Positions 1 to 7,240 of a stretch of DNA of 64,000 nucleotides are shown in pieces; the first letter of the stretch is position 1, and each line of letters starts with the position of its first letter. The translations under genes and the position numbers were made by a program. The stretch is taken from contig JAFGVA010000198.1 in assembly GCA_016938235.1 (NCBI GenBank), forward strand, positions 1-64,000. The letters are read 5' to 3'. Below the pieces are notes generated by a model, which saw only the letters and a list, made by a program, of their open reading frames with translations, did not search any database and was not told where the DNA came from. Source of the DNA: Bacteroidales bacterium. Lineage in GTDB: Bacteria; Bacteroidota; Bacteroidia; Bacteroidales; UBA10428.

Positions 1-522
1 GATTCCACCTACAACACGACAAACTCCTGCAAATTTCTGTACGTCAGCTGCAAATTCTTTACTGTCCAGCGGATAAGTATGAAGCGAAGTATTGGTAAAA
101 GGAATACCATACTGATACAAATTATTACAAACCGACAACTTACCACAGAAAGCATCACGGCGGCTGTATACATCAACTTTATCATTTTCATCATCGCAAG
201 CCTGAACAAGAACCGGCACGTTCAGTTTTGCCAGATTTAAAGTATTTACTACACCCAGTTCGTCACCAAAATTTGGAAGCACGATTATAACACCATTAAT
301 TTTATCGCGGTTAGCAGAAAAAAGTGCTGCACATTTTTTTGCATCCTGATAGGTTTCGATATTACCGGTAGGAGTTTCTTCTGTGGGAAGAATGATATAA
401 TTATATCCCCAGGTTTCCATTTTCTTTAAAAGGACTTTTCTGGCATCTTCTGCAAGTTTTGAGTTGAAAATATTTCTTGTTGCGACAATTAAGCCGAATG
501 TAAGTTTTTGTTTATAAGCCAT
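1..522 (-). CDS. L-fucose/L-arabinose isomerase-family protein, N-terminal part (cut by window edge)
   Basis: An open frame of 174 codons runs from ATG at 522 off the left edge with no stop. The protein begins MAYKQKLTFGLIVATRN and has the alternating Rossmann-type pattern of the N-terminal domain of the fucose/arabinose isomerase superfamily (COG2407 type): a GLIVATRN strand, an ILPTEETPTG turn, then an NGVIIVLPNFGDE strand and helices. Family members interconvert aldoses and ketoses in the cytosol using a divalent metal; the metal-binding residues lie in the missing C-terminal part and cannot be checked. It follows the FGGY kinase by 95 bp on the same strand, so it is probably the last or a late gene of the transketolase-permease-kinase operon and supplies the ketose that the kinase phosphorylates. 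The exact sugar cannot be read from this fragment. Confidence 0.82.
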   Translation of the reverse strand, partial: MAYKQKLTFGLIVATRNIFNSKLAEDARKVLLKKMETWGYNYIILPTEETPTGNIETYQDAKKCAALFSANRDKINGVIIVLPNFGDELGVVNTLNLAKLNVPVLVQACDDENDKVDVYSRRDAFCGKLSVCNNLYQYGIPFTNTSLHTYPLDSKEFAADVQKFAGVCRVVGGI

Positions 523-617
523 AGCATTAAATTTTTATTGTGTATTCATTTAGTTAAGTCATATAATTTTTAGTAAAAGCACATTTAATTCATACTTTCC
601 CTATAAATTATTTTCGT

Positions 618-2105
618 TTACAATCTAGTTCGCTCAACAGCTTTTTTCCAGCCTGAATATAATCCTTCATTTTCGTTCGAATCCATCTCAGCTGTGAATG
701 TTCTATCGCTGCAATAAAGAGTTTTAATTTCTTCAAGATCTTTCCAGAAACCGGTAGCAAGTCCGGCCATAAAAGTGGATCCAAGAGCAGATACTTCTTC
801 AATAGTAGAACGTATTACTCCACGACCAAGCATATCGCTCTGGAACTGCATTAAAAAGTTATTTCGGGTTGGTCCGCCATCAACACGAAGTTCTTTAAGC
901 TCAATACCACCTTCCTTAACCATTAGATCAATTAAATCTTTTACCTGATAGGCTATGCTTTCGAGAGCTGCACGTACAACATGTGCTTTAGTCGTATCGC
1001 GTCCCATACCTGTAATGCTTGCCCGTGCCGAGTTATCCCAATATGGAGCTCCTAATCCAACAAAGGCTGGAACAAGGTATACACCCTTGGTACTGTCAAC
1101 CGATTTTGCCAGATCTTCGGTTTCTGCAGCATTGTCAATAAGGTTCAGGTCATTCATTAACCAGTTTATGGTATCGCCGGTGCAATGAATATTTCCTTCA
1201 AAAACATAGTCAACTTTACCTTTAAGTCCATAACCTATTGAAGTAACAAGTCCTTCCGGTGCTTCAACAGCATTATTCCCAATATTCATCATAATAGACG
1301 AACCTGTTCCATAAGTTGCTTTAGCCATCCCAGGCGAAAAACAATTCTGTCCGAAAAGTGCTGCATGTGAATCACCAAGTAGTCCTGAAACAGGAATTGG
1401 TTTATCGAATATTACAGAAGTATCAGTCTCTCCGAAAATTTCATCGCTAAACTTCAATTCGGGGAACATAGACGGATAAAGGTCAAAAAGTTTAATTAAT
1501 TCATCGTCCCATGTTAATGTTTTGATATTGAAAAGTAGAGTACGACAAGCATTGGAATAATCAGTTGCGTGTACTTTCCCTCCTGTGAATTTCCATAACA
1601 ACCAGGAGTCCATGGTACCTAACAACAAATCACCTTTTTGAGCTTTGTCTTTTGCTCCTTTGGTATTATTTATTATCCAACGAAGTTTACTGGCTGAAAA
1701 ATACGGATCGATAATCATACCTGTCTTTTCACGAACCATAGGTTCCTTGCCTTCAGCTTTTAGTTTATCGCAATATTCAGTACCACGCTGGCATTGCCAT
1801 ACTGCAGCCTTTGCAACTGGCTTTCCGGTAGTTTTGTCCCAAATAATTGAAGTCTCGCGCTGGTTAGTAATAGAAATACCTGCTATCTCATCAGGAGTAA
1901 CAGAACTCTCTTTGAGCACCTGCTTCATTCCGTTTACAACGTTGTTAAAAATTTCTACTCCATCGTGTTCAACAAAACCTTGTTGAGGATAGAACTGCTT
2001 GTGAGGAATAGAAATACGTTTAACAAGACCTGCACTTTTATCGAATAATATAACCTTGCTAGCCGAAGTGCTTTGATCTATTGCTAAAATATATTTCGCT
2101 GTCAT
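618..2105 (-). CDS. FGGY-family carbohydrate kinase, glycerol-kinase-like
   Basis: A 495-residue cytosolic kinase of the FGGY (ASKHA fold) family. The phosphate-1 loop AIDQSTSASK is near the N-terminus, and the NQRET, AVWQCQRG, DPYFSASKLRW, GDSHAALFGQ and YGTGSS motifs follow in the order found in glycerol kinase; the length matches that family. Residues that contact glycerol in GlpK appear conserved (Arg-Glu of NQRET, Trp of AVWQ, Tyr of DPYF, Asp of GDSHAA), but the aromatic residue that follows the TGT-type loop in GlpK is replaced in YGTGSSIMM. This suggests a small polyol or ketose substrate rather than glycerol itself (inference). It sits between a sugar permease and an isomerase-like gene, in an operon with a split transketolase, so it probably phosphorylates a ketose before transketolase cleavage; D-apulose kinase is one candidate. 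Start ATG at 2105. Confidence 0.85.
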   Translation of the reverse strand: MTAKYILAIDQSTSASKVILFDKSAGLVKRISIPHKQFYPQQGFVEHDGVEIFNNVVNGMKQVLKESSVTPDEIAGISITNQRETSIIWDKTTGKPVAKAAVWQCQRGTEYCDKLKAEGKEPMVREKTGMIIDPYFSASKLRWIINNTKGAKDKAQKGDLLLGTMDSWLLWKFTGGKVHATDYSNACRTLLFNIKTLTWDDELIKLFDLYPSMFPELKFSDEIFGETDTSVIFDKPIPVSGLLGDSHAALFGQNCFSPGMAKATYGTGSSIMMNIGNNAVEAPEGLVTSIGYGLKGKVDYVFEGNIHCTGDTINWLMNDLNLIDNAAETEDLAKSVDSTKGVYLVPAFVGLGAPYWDNSARASITGMGRDTTKAHVVRAALESIAYQVKDLIDLMVKEGGIELKELRVDGGPTRNNFLMQFQSDMLGRGVIRSTIEEVSALGSTFMAGLATGFWKDLEEIKTLYCSDRTFTAEMDSNENEGLYSGWKKAVERTRL

Positions 2106-2218
2106 TTGTATTTACTCCTATGTAAAATGTTAGGTTTTTATAAAGCTGTTTCTTTTCCTGATTATTATGAAAAGGCTAATTATTATAGCCATCTCATAAT
2201 AAACTTTACATATTTTCT

Positions 2219-3241
2219 TTACATTACTTTCGATATTGTAATAATAACAAGTGCTGTAACGAATAAGAAAAACATAATAGAGAGCAATAAATTAGTTCCC
2301 TTAGATGCACCTTTAAATTCTTTCCAAACAAACACACCCCATATAATGGCTATAACCGGCGAAGCATTACTAAGTGCATACGAGATTGCAGGATTACCTG
2401 AACCAACAGCCATAAAGCTAATTACAAGACCTGAAGCCCAAATAAAACCTCCGAGCACACCTGTTAAGTGTGTTTTTAAGTTACCCGAGAAATACTGTTT
2501 CATATTAACAGGAGCACCTTCAACCGGTTTTCTCATGAAGAATGGGTGTATAAGAATAGTGGTAATTAGTGCGCCTACTGTGAAGAGAAATGAACCACTG
2601 TATGGCCCTAAGTTTCCTTGTCCGCCATCAACAAAACCAGGATCAAGCGATTTAACTACAAATCCATAAAAGAATGCAAAACCAAATCCGGATAAAACTG
2701 CTAGTATAATACCCAATGCAGAAGGCTTTTTCTGTTGAGTTGCTTTTCTGTTATAGGCTATCATGGATAATGCAATCGCAACAAATATAATAACAACTCC
2801 AATCCATAACATGGTTTTAGGCAAGGCAGCAATTTTAACTCCACCTTTTACTTCGAGGATATAATTAAAAATTATTCCACCGATCCATCCTATACCACCC
2901 CCGATAGGGAATGCTACAGACATACCGGCTAAAGCAATGGCTGCAACAAAAACAAGGTTACCAAGATTCCATACAATACCACCTAGCATGGCATTAAGAA
3001 CGCTTTGACCATCAGCTTGCTTTAAATCAGCAAGAAATGATGTTCCTTGTCCTCCAACGCTTCCGGCTGTAATCCCCCATAAAAAAGCAGTTAATACCAA
3101 ACCTAAAATAAAATCCCAATAAAATAATTCGAATCGCCAGGTTTTAGCAGCTAGCTTTTGAGTATTTGACCATGACCCCCAGCAAAGCATACAAAATATA
3201 TATGCACAAATTGCCAGTCCATAATTCTCAATTAAAAACAT
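2219..3241 (-). CDS. GRP/ureide-permease-like sugar transporter (DMT superfamily)
   Basis: A 340-residue integral membrane protein with about ten hydrophobic segments and no cleavable signal peptide. The first helix is followed by WGSWSNTQKLA and FELFYWDFILG, a signature I associate with the drug/metabolite transporter group often annotated as GRP-family sugar transporters or ureide-permease-like proteins. A glycine-rich helix (FPIGGGIGWIGGIIFNY) comes near residue 115. Members move sugars or small polar metabolites across the inner membrane. It starts 12 bp after the transketolase C-subunit gene and 113 bp separate it from the kinase gene, so it probably imports the substrate of this operon. 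Relatives annotated as rhamnose permeases belong to the same broad superfamily, so the substrate cannot be assigned by family alone. Confidence 0.8.
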   Translation of the reverse strand: MFLIENYGLAICAYIFCMLCWGSWSNTQKLAAKTWRFELFYWDFILGLVLTAFLWGITAGSVGGQGTSFLADLKQADGQSVLNAMLGGIVWNLGNLVFVAAIALAGMSVAFPIGGGIGWIGGIIFNYILEVKGGVKIAALPKTMLWIGVVIIFVAIALSMIAYNRKATQQKKPSALGIILAVLSGFGFAFFYGFVVKSLDPGFVDGGQGNLGPYSGSFLFTVGALITTILIHPFFMRKPVEGAPVNMKQYFSGNLKTHLTGVLGGFIWASGLVISFMAVGSGNPAISYALSNASPVIAIIWGVFVWKEFKGASKGTNLLLSIMFFLFVTALVIITISKVM

Positions 3242-3253
3242 AGTAATTTCCTT

Positions 3254-4246
3254 TCATTTAAGTTCATATTTCTCATTAGTTAGGTGTTTCAATTGTTTTA
3301 TTAGTCTTTTAGCTTCATCACTTAATCCTGAAGCTGAAATTCCATAATGTTCCAGAATTTCTGTTTGCGAACCGGCTACTGTTTCTTCATCGGGAATTCC
3401 CATACGCTTAAATGGAACTGATAAACCTGCCTCTAGAATTACTGAAGCGCAGGCTTCGCCTAAACCTCCATTAATGCTGTGTTCTTCCACTGAAATAAAC
3501 GCTTTACATTCTTTAGCAGCTTTTATAATAACATCTGCATCGAGTGGCTTTATTGTGTGCATGCTTATTACCCGAGCACTAATTCCTTCTTTGTTTAACA
3601 ATTGTGCAGCTTCAACAGTTGGATAAACAGTTTCGCCGCATGCTATAAATGCTACATCAGCACCTTCTAAAATTGTTGATGCTTTGCCTATAATAAAAGT
3701 TTCGTTTTCGGCATGTAAATGTGGCATGTTCTTTTTGCCAATTTTTATATAAAAAGGCTTTGGAGATACAGCAGCAGCTTTAATTGCTTCCTTTGTCTCA
3801 AAGTTATCTGCCGGAACTACAATTGTCATGTTATTAATAGCTCGTAAGGCCGCTACATCATGCAGTGAGTGGTGAGTGGAACCCAAGGCCCCATAACTAA
3901 CTCCTGCACTTATTCCTATCAGGTTGACTGGATAGTCTGAATAGGCAACATCATTTTTTACTTGTTCTAAAGAGCGTGTTGCCAGAAAACAGCCGGGAGA
4001 GGTTGTAAAAACTTTTTTTCCTGTTGAAGCCAGACCGGCAGAAACACCTACAAGGTTTTGTTCTGCAATCCCAACTTCAACTATCTGGTTAGGGTATTTA
4101 TCGGCAAAAGGAGTAAGTTTACCTGATTCCCTGGAATCACTTGTTACAGCAATAATATTGGGGTCATCAGCTGCTAGTTCCAAAAGTGTGTCGCAATATG
4201 CCTGGAGATTAGCTTTGCCTGTTATAAGTATATCTTTAATGTTCAT
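3254..4246 (-). CDS. Transketolase, C-terminal subunit
   Basis: A 330-residue protein matching the pyrimidine-binding plus C-terminal domains of transketolase. It contains SRESGKLTPFADKYP, the VEVGIAEQNLVGVSAGLA block that carries the Glu activating the thiamine pyrimidine, and an SYGALGSTHHSLHDVAALR segment. The last ~110 residues form the usual C-terminal domain (EEHSINGGLGEA). It works with the N-terminal subunit encoded 17 bp upstream to transfer two-carbon ketol units with thiamine diphosphate as cofactor. Split transketolases are common in dedicated sugar-catabolic operons. Here it probably cleaves the phosphoketose made by the kinase encoded in the same operon. Start ATG at 4246. Confidence 0.9.
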   Translation of the reverse strand: MNIKDILITGKANLQAYCDTLLELAADDPNIIAVTSDSRESGKLTPFADKYPNQIVEVGIAEQNLVGVSAGLASTGKKVFTTSPGCFLATRSLEQVKNDVAYSDYPVNLIGISAGVSYGALGSTHHSLHDVAALRAINNMTIVVPADNFETKEAIKAAAVSPKPFYIKIGKKNMPHLHAENETFIIGKASTILEGADVAFIACGETVYPTVEAAQLLNKEGISARVISMHTIKPLDADVIIKAAKECKAFISVEEHSINGGLGEACASVILEAGLSVPFKRMGIPDEETVAGSQTEILEHYGISASGLSDEAKRLIKQLKHLTNEKYELK

Positions 4247-4263
4247 TTTTCCTTTTCTTTTTC

Positions 4264-5091
4264 TTAAATCAATTCAGACTCCAGTTCTTTAATTGCTGTT
4301 TCATATTCTTCGTCGGTAGGAACTCCATGATGCCATTTCTTTTCGCCTTCCATAAAACTTACACCTTTTCCTTTAATGGTATTTGCAATAACAAAAGTTG
4401 GCTTTCCTTTTTCAATCGGAGTATTGTTTAATATTTCGCGTAATTCAGCGATATTATGTCCATTAACTGTTACAACTTGCCAGCCGAATGCTTTCCATTT
4501 TTCATCAATTGGATGGGGGTTACACACATCGGCATTTTTACCGGTAATCTGAAGTGTATTATGATCCAAAACTGCTACAAGGTTATCAAGTTCGTAATGA
4601 GAAGCCATCATACCTGCTTCCCAGTTAGATCCTTCGGCAAGTTCGCCATCGCCAATAAGGGTAAAGACACGATACGGAGCTTTATCTTTCTTGGCAGCCA
4701 GAGCTAATCCTGCACAAATTGATAATCCATGTCCTAAGCCACCAGTATTGAATTCAATACCATTTACCTTTCGGGTAGGATGCCCCACATAAGGCGATTT
4801 ATATTTACACATAGTTTCCAAATCTGTTTCGGGATAGAAACCCTGATCGGCCAATACCACGTATAATGCTTCTACAGCATGCCCTTTGCTTTGTATATAC
4901 CTGTCACGATTTGGGTCGCCAAAATTTGCAGGCGAAACATTCAATACATCGTTATAGAGTACATTTAATATATCGGTACTGGAAAGATCTCCCCCGGTAT
5001 GACCTGCTTTTGCCATTTTAATGTACTTCAACATGGCAAGACGGTATTTAACTGATTTTTGCTGAAGTTCTTCGTTAGAATATTTCCCCAT
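4264..5091 (-). CDS. Transketolase, N-terminal (thiamine diphosphate-binding) subunit
   Basis: A 275-residue protein equal to the N-terminal domain of transketolase. It has KAGHTGGDLSSTDILN and the thiamine-diphosphate/Mg motif GDGELAEGSNWEAG followed by DHNTLQITG, with conserved GHAVEALY and NTGGLGHGLS segments for cofactor and substrate binding. The catalytic unit is expected to be a heterotetramer with the C-terminal subunit encoded 17 bp downstream. It is the first gene after a 413-bp gap that carries a promoter-like element and a candidate DeoR operator, so it probably opens the transketolase-permease-kinase-isomerase transcript. In pathways such as D-apulose-4-phosphate cleavage, a split transketolase of this kind moves a two-carbon unit to glyceraldehyde-3-phosphate; whether that is the reaction here is an inference. 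Confidence 0.9.
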   Translation of the reverse strand: MGKYSNEELQQKSVKYRLAMLKYIKMAKAGHTGGDLSSTDILNVLYNDVLNVSPANFGDPNRDRYIQSKGHAVEALYVVLADQGFYPETDLETMCKYKSPYVGHPTRKVNGIEFNTGGLGHGLSICAGLALAAKKDKAPYRVFTLIGDGELAEGSNWEAGMMASHYELDNLVAVLDHNTLQITGKNADVCNPHPIDEKWKAFGWQVVTVNGHNIAELREILNNTPIEKGKPTFVIANTIKGKGVSFMEGEKKWHHGVPTDEEYETAIKELESELI

Positions 5092-5179
5092 TTCTCAAAT
5101 TAATTCATTCTATTTGGACCTAATATAGCCCAATAACACATTGATAATATTCGTAATTTTACTGTTATATTATTTATAC

Positions 5180-5197
5180 TTTCGTTTATTTACGTTT
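5180..5197 (-). promoter_or_regulatory. Candidate DeoR-family operator (tandem TTTCGTTT-type repeat)
   Basis: The plus strand reads TTTCGTTT at 5180-5187 and TTACGTTT at 5190-5197, giving two near-identical octamers with 10-bp (one helical turn) spacing. TTTCGTTT-like tandem half-sites are typical of DeoR/GlpR-class repressors (family knowledge). The pair lies about 10-30 bp downstream of a TAnnTTTG -7 element for the transketolase operon, so it would cover the transcription start. A DeoR-family gene lies about 300 bp away. Binding is an inference. Confidence 0.35.
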
Positions 5198-5204
5198 TTA
5201 AGTA

Positions 5205-5212
5205 CAAATATA
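5205..5212 (-). promoter_or_regulatory. Candidate -7 promoter element for the transketolase operon
   Basis: On the minus strand this octamer reads TATATTTG, an exact match to the Bacteroidota -7 consensus TAnnTTTG. No clear TTTG -33 element stands 19-23 bp upstream, so the call is tentative. Transcription would begin near 5198 and give a leader of about 105 nt before the transketolase start at 5091. Confidence 0.35.
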
Positions 5213-5301
5213 AGTTTTTCGAAAACATACGGAAAAATATTACCTTAAAATATTTTAAAAAAACAAAAAGATTCTATAGCTGGTTATATTGACTATTTAA
5301 T

Positions 5302-5457
5302 TTATGCAATAATAAACTCCATCTCTTGCGGCGGGAATAACTTCTTATAATCTTCCTTAATAAAGGGATCTGTTTTAATATAATCTATAAGGTTAGCGCT
5401 CCCAGGCTTGCAAAGAAATTTCTTTTCATGGAGCGGGAATTGAACACAATGTATCAC
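5302..5457 (-). pseudogene. Probable C-terminal remnant of an unidentified protein gene
   Basis: A minus-strand frame closed upstream by TGA (5460-5458) and ending at TAA (5304-5302) encodes about 51 residues. The composition is protein-like: an FPLHEKKFLCKPG turn followed by a charged, helix-forming stretch (DYIKTDPFIKEDYKKLFPP) and an EFIIA end. It has no ATG at its start, only a GTG at 5457, and lies in the regulator-transketolase gap. The length and abrupt opening suggest the tail of a gene whose front was deleted. I do not recognise the family. It could be a chance frame. Confidence 0.3.
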
Positions 5458-5504
5458 TCATTTATAGGAAATGTCCTCATATCCTTAATCATGTATTATA
5501 AATG

Positions 5505-6266
5505 CTATGCAATTACAAGTTTGATGTCGTGTCTTTTTAGCATCAAAACATCTTCTTCGTTTATTTTCGAATCGGTAATTAAATAGTCAATGAGGGATAA
5601 TGCACCTAAACTTGCAAATGAGCTTTTACCTATTTTTGTAGAATCTGCTACCAAATAAACAACATTGGCCGATTCAATCATTGCTCTTTTAACACAAATA
5701 TCGCTAATACTTGGGTAGGTAAGTCCTGATTTGAGTGTAATACCAGCGGTTGCTAAAAATAGCTTATCAACATGCAAGTTATCGAAAAAATCGGCAGCTT
5801 TCTGACCTGTAAGTGATAAAGTAGGAGCCTTGAACTCCCCACCTGTAACTACCAGGTTAATTTCCGGGTCAGCTCCCAAAGCTAAAGCTATATTGAGTGA
5901 ATTGGTTATGACTGTTAGGTTTTTAAAACCAGCTATTTGCTTCGCAATTTCTGTAGTTGTTGAACCCGAATCCAGTATAATTGTGTCTCCATCATTAATA
6001 AATTCAATAGCTCTATTGGCAATAGAAGCTTTTTCGGCTAGATTTTCCTGATTGTGCAAGGATATGTTTTTAACAAGAATACCTACATTCTTTAGAAAAG
6101 CACCCCCGTGTTCACGTTCTATAAAACCATCCTTTTCGAGCTTTTCTAAATCCTGGCGGATTGTAACCTCTGTCACTTTAAATATTTTGCTGAGCTGAAA
6201 CACCTTAGCATGACCATCTTCTTTGATCATTTCCAGTATTTTCTCGCGACGTTGATGTGGTAACAT
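5505..6266 (-). CDS. DeoR/GlpR-family transcriptional regulator
   Basis: A 253-residue repressor of the DeoR family. The N-terminal winged helix begins MLPHQRREKILEMI and contains VTEVTIRQDLEKLEKDGFIEREHGGA, the classic DeoR recognition helix and wing. The C-terminal ~170 residues form the sugar-phosphate-binding, isomerase-like sensor domain, with ILDSGSTTTEIA, TNSLNIA and LVVTGGEF motifs. An upstream in-frame codon at 6311 would add 15 atypical residues and overlap ribB; the ATG at 6266 gives the usual DeoR start and lies 10 bp after the ribB stop, so it is preferred. Family members repress sugar operons and release DNA on binding a phosphorylated intermediate. The obvious target is the transketolase-permease-kinase-isomerase operon just downstream, and possibly its own transcript with ribB. 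Confidence 0.9.
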   Translation of the reverse strand: MLPHQRREKILEMIKEDGHAKVFQLSKIFKVTEVTIRQDLEKLEKDGFIEREHGGAFLKNVGILVKNISLHNQENLAEKASIANRAIEFINDGDTIILDSGSTTTEIAKQIAGFKNLTVITNSLNIALALGADPEINLVVTGGEFKAPTLSLTGQKAADFFDNLHVDKLFLATAGITLKSGLTYPSISDICVKRAMIESANVVYLVADSTKIGKSSFASLGALSLIDYLITDSKINEEDVLMLKRHDIKLVIA

Positions 6267-6276
6267 ATCGTTTAAG

Positions 6277-6909
6277 TTAATGTGAAATGTTTTTATAATC
6301 AAGATAGTCAATTACTTCTTTTATTGTAATCAGCTTTAATTGGTGCACATTTGCAATCTCAACTAAATCGGGGTAACGCGCCATGGTGCCATCAGTATTC
6401 ATTATTTCAACTAAAGCTCCCGCAGGTTTAAGGCCTGCTAATTTCGGAAGAAGTACAGAAACTTCGGTGTGTCCCTGTCTATGCTTAATTCCATTACCAT
6501 CAGCTGTAATTGGGAAAACATGACCGGGTCTTCCTAATTCTTCGGGGCGTGTGTTCGGGTTGGCTAGTGCATTAATAGTTTTTGCTCTGTCGGATGCAGA
6601 AATTCCAGTTGTACAACCATACCCTAACAAATCGACGGAAACAGTAAAATTAGTTGTATTTAATGCCGTGTTTTTTTTAATCATTGGGCTCAATTCCAGT
6701 TCAGCACAACGTTCTTTGGTAAGGGCAGCACAAATAAGTCCACGGCCATATGTAGCCATAAAATTTATTATGTCAGGTGTTACCATTTCTGCAGCAGCTA
6801 TAAAATCCCCTTCATTTTCACGTTGCTCATCGTCACAAACTATAATTATTTTTCCTTTTCGAATATCATCAATTGCTTCCTCAATAATCTGTACTCGTTT
6901 ATTATTCAT
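6277..6909 (-). CDS. ribB: 3,4-dihydroxy-2-butanone-4-phosphate synthase (stand-alone RibB type)
   Basis: A 210-residue protein covering just the DHBP synthase fold. It has the Mg-binding acidic loop DDEQRENEGDF near residue 26, GRGLICAALT, GISASDRAKTI, RPGHVFPI and the RQGHTEVSV motif. The family converts D-ribulose-5-phosphate to 3,4-dihydroxy-2-butanone-4-phosphate and formate for riboflavin synthesis. In many Bacteroidota the housekeeping enzyme is a RibBA fusion with GTP cyclohydrolase II; this one lacks the RibA half. It lies 10 bp upstream of the DeoR regulator and heads a sugar-catabolic locus rather than a riboflavin operon, so it may be a second copy or a family member with a role in sugar-phosphate metabolism. 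Start ATG at 6909. Confidence 0.88.
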   Translation of the reverse strand: MNNKRVQIIEEAIDDIRKGKIIIVCDDEQRENEGDFIAAAEMVTPDIINFMATYGRGLICAALTKERCAELELSPMIKKNTALNTTNFTVSVDLLGYGCTTGISASDRAKTINALANPNTRPEELGRPGHVFPITADGNGIKHRQGHTEVSVLLPKLAGLKPAGALVEIMNTDGTMARYPDLVEIANVHQLKLITIKEVIDYLDYKNISH

Positions 6910-6934
6910 ATTTGTTTGTTGTGATTAAAAAACG

Positions 6935-6977
6935 CAAAAATATCAAAAATAATCGAAATAATTAGAAAACGCATCAA
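6935..6977 (-). promoter_or_regulatory. Candidate promoter for ribB-deoR
   Basis: Reading the minus strand, a TTG at 6977-6975 is followed 23 nt later by TATTTTTG (6951-6944) and then a second TATTTTTG (6942-6935). Both octamers match the Bacteroidota TAnnTTTG -7 consensus. The elements lie 26-42 bp upstream of the ribB ATG. Spacing to the -33-like TTG is slightly long, so the call is tentative. Confidence 0.35.
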
Positions 6978-7154
6978 GGTAATGGTACCAGAATATGATT
7001 AAGCAATTCAATGAATGAAATTTAAATTATCTGATTTGAAAATTTAAACCTATTCACTAATATTCATATTTAAATCTTTTGTTTCGTAAATCCTTTTTTA
7101 ACATTATAAACAGATCATCACAGTGATTAGAAGAATTTGCAAAGTCTAAATTGT

Positions 7155-7172
7155 TACCATGGTATAATTTTG
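7155..7172 (+). promoter_or_regulatory. Candidate -7 element and overlapping palindrome upstream of the GH43 gene
   Basis: TAATTTTG at 7165-7172 matches the TAnnTTTG consensus 69 bp before the GH43 start. It is directly preceded by the 10-bp palindrome TACCATGGTA (7155-7164), which could be a regulator half-site pair. The nearest upstream TTTG (7136-7139) is 25 bp away, longer than usual. Confidence 0.35.
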
Positions 7173-7240
7173 TGTTACTCTTAAATAATTATGTAATTTA
7201 ATAAAGTGGTTTATTTGTTAATTACATAAAACCCATTCTT

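Larger units (their letters stand above)
5092..5504. other. 413-bp intergenic region between the DeoR regulator and the split transketolase
   Basis: This AT-rich gap follows the regulator stop and precedes the transketolase start, both on the minus strand. It holds an exact TAnnTTTG element reading on the minus strand at 5212-5205, a pair of AAACGWAA-like repeats at 5180-5197, and a 52-codon minus-strand frame (5302-5457) that looks like a coding remnant. No RNA gene or complete protein gene was seen. Confidence 0.6.
6910..7240. other. 331-bp divergent intergenic region between ribB and the first GH43 gene
   Basis: This AT-rich spacer separates two divergent transcripts and should carry promoters for both. 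On the minus strand it contains two TATTTTTG elements (6951-6944 and 6942-6935), and on the plus strand TAATTTTG at 7165-7172. A perfect TACCATGGTA palindrome at 7155-7164 abuts the plus-strand element. No gene or structured RNA was recognised. Confidence 0.55.

Noticed and set aside
2106-2669. A 187-codon plus-strand frame opposite the permease gene
   Set aside because: It lies antisense to a well-supported membrane transporter and has no recognisable domain; treated as a shadow frame.
1-5091. Canonical L-arabinose or xylose operon
   Set aside because: No araD-type epimerase and no XylA-type isomerase were seen, and the kinase resembles glycerol kinase rather than typical ribulokinase or xylulokinase.
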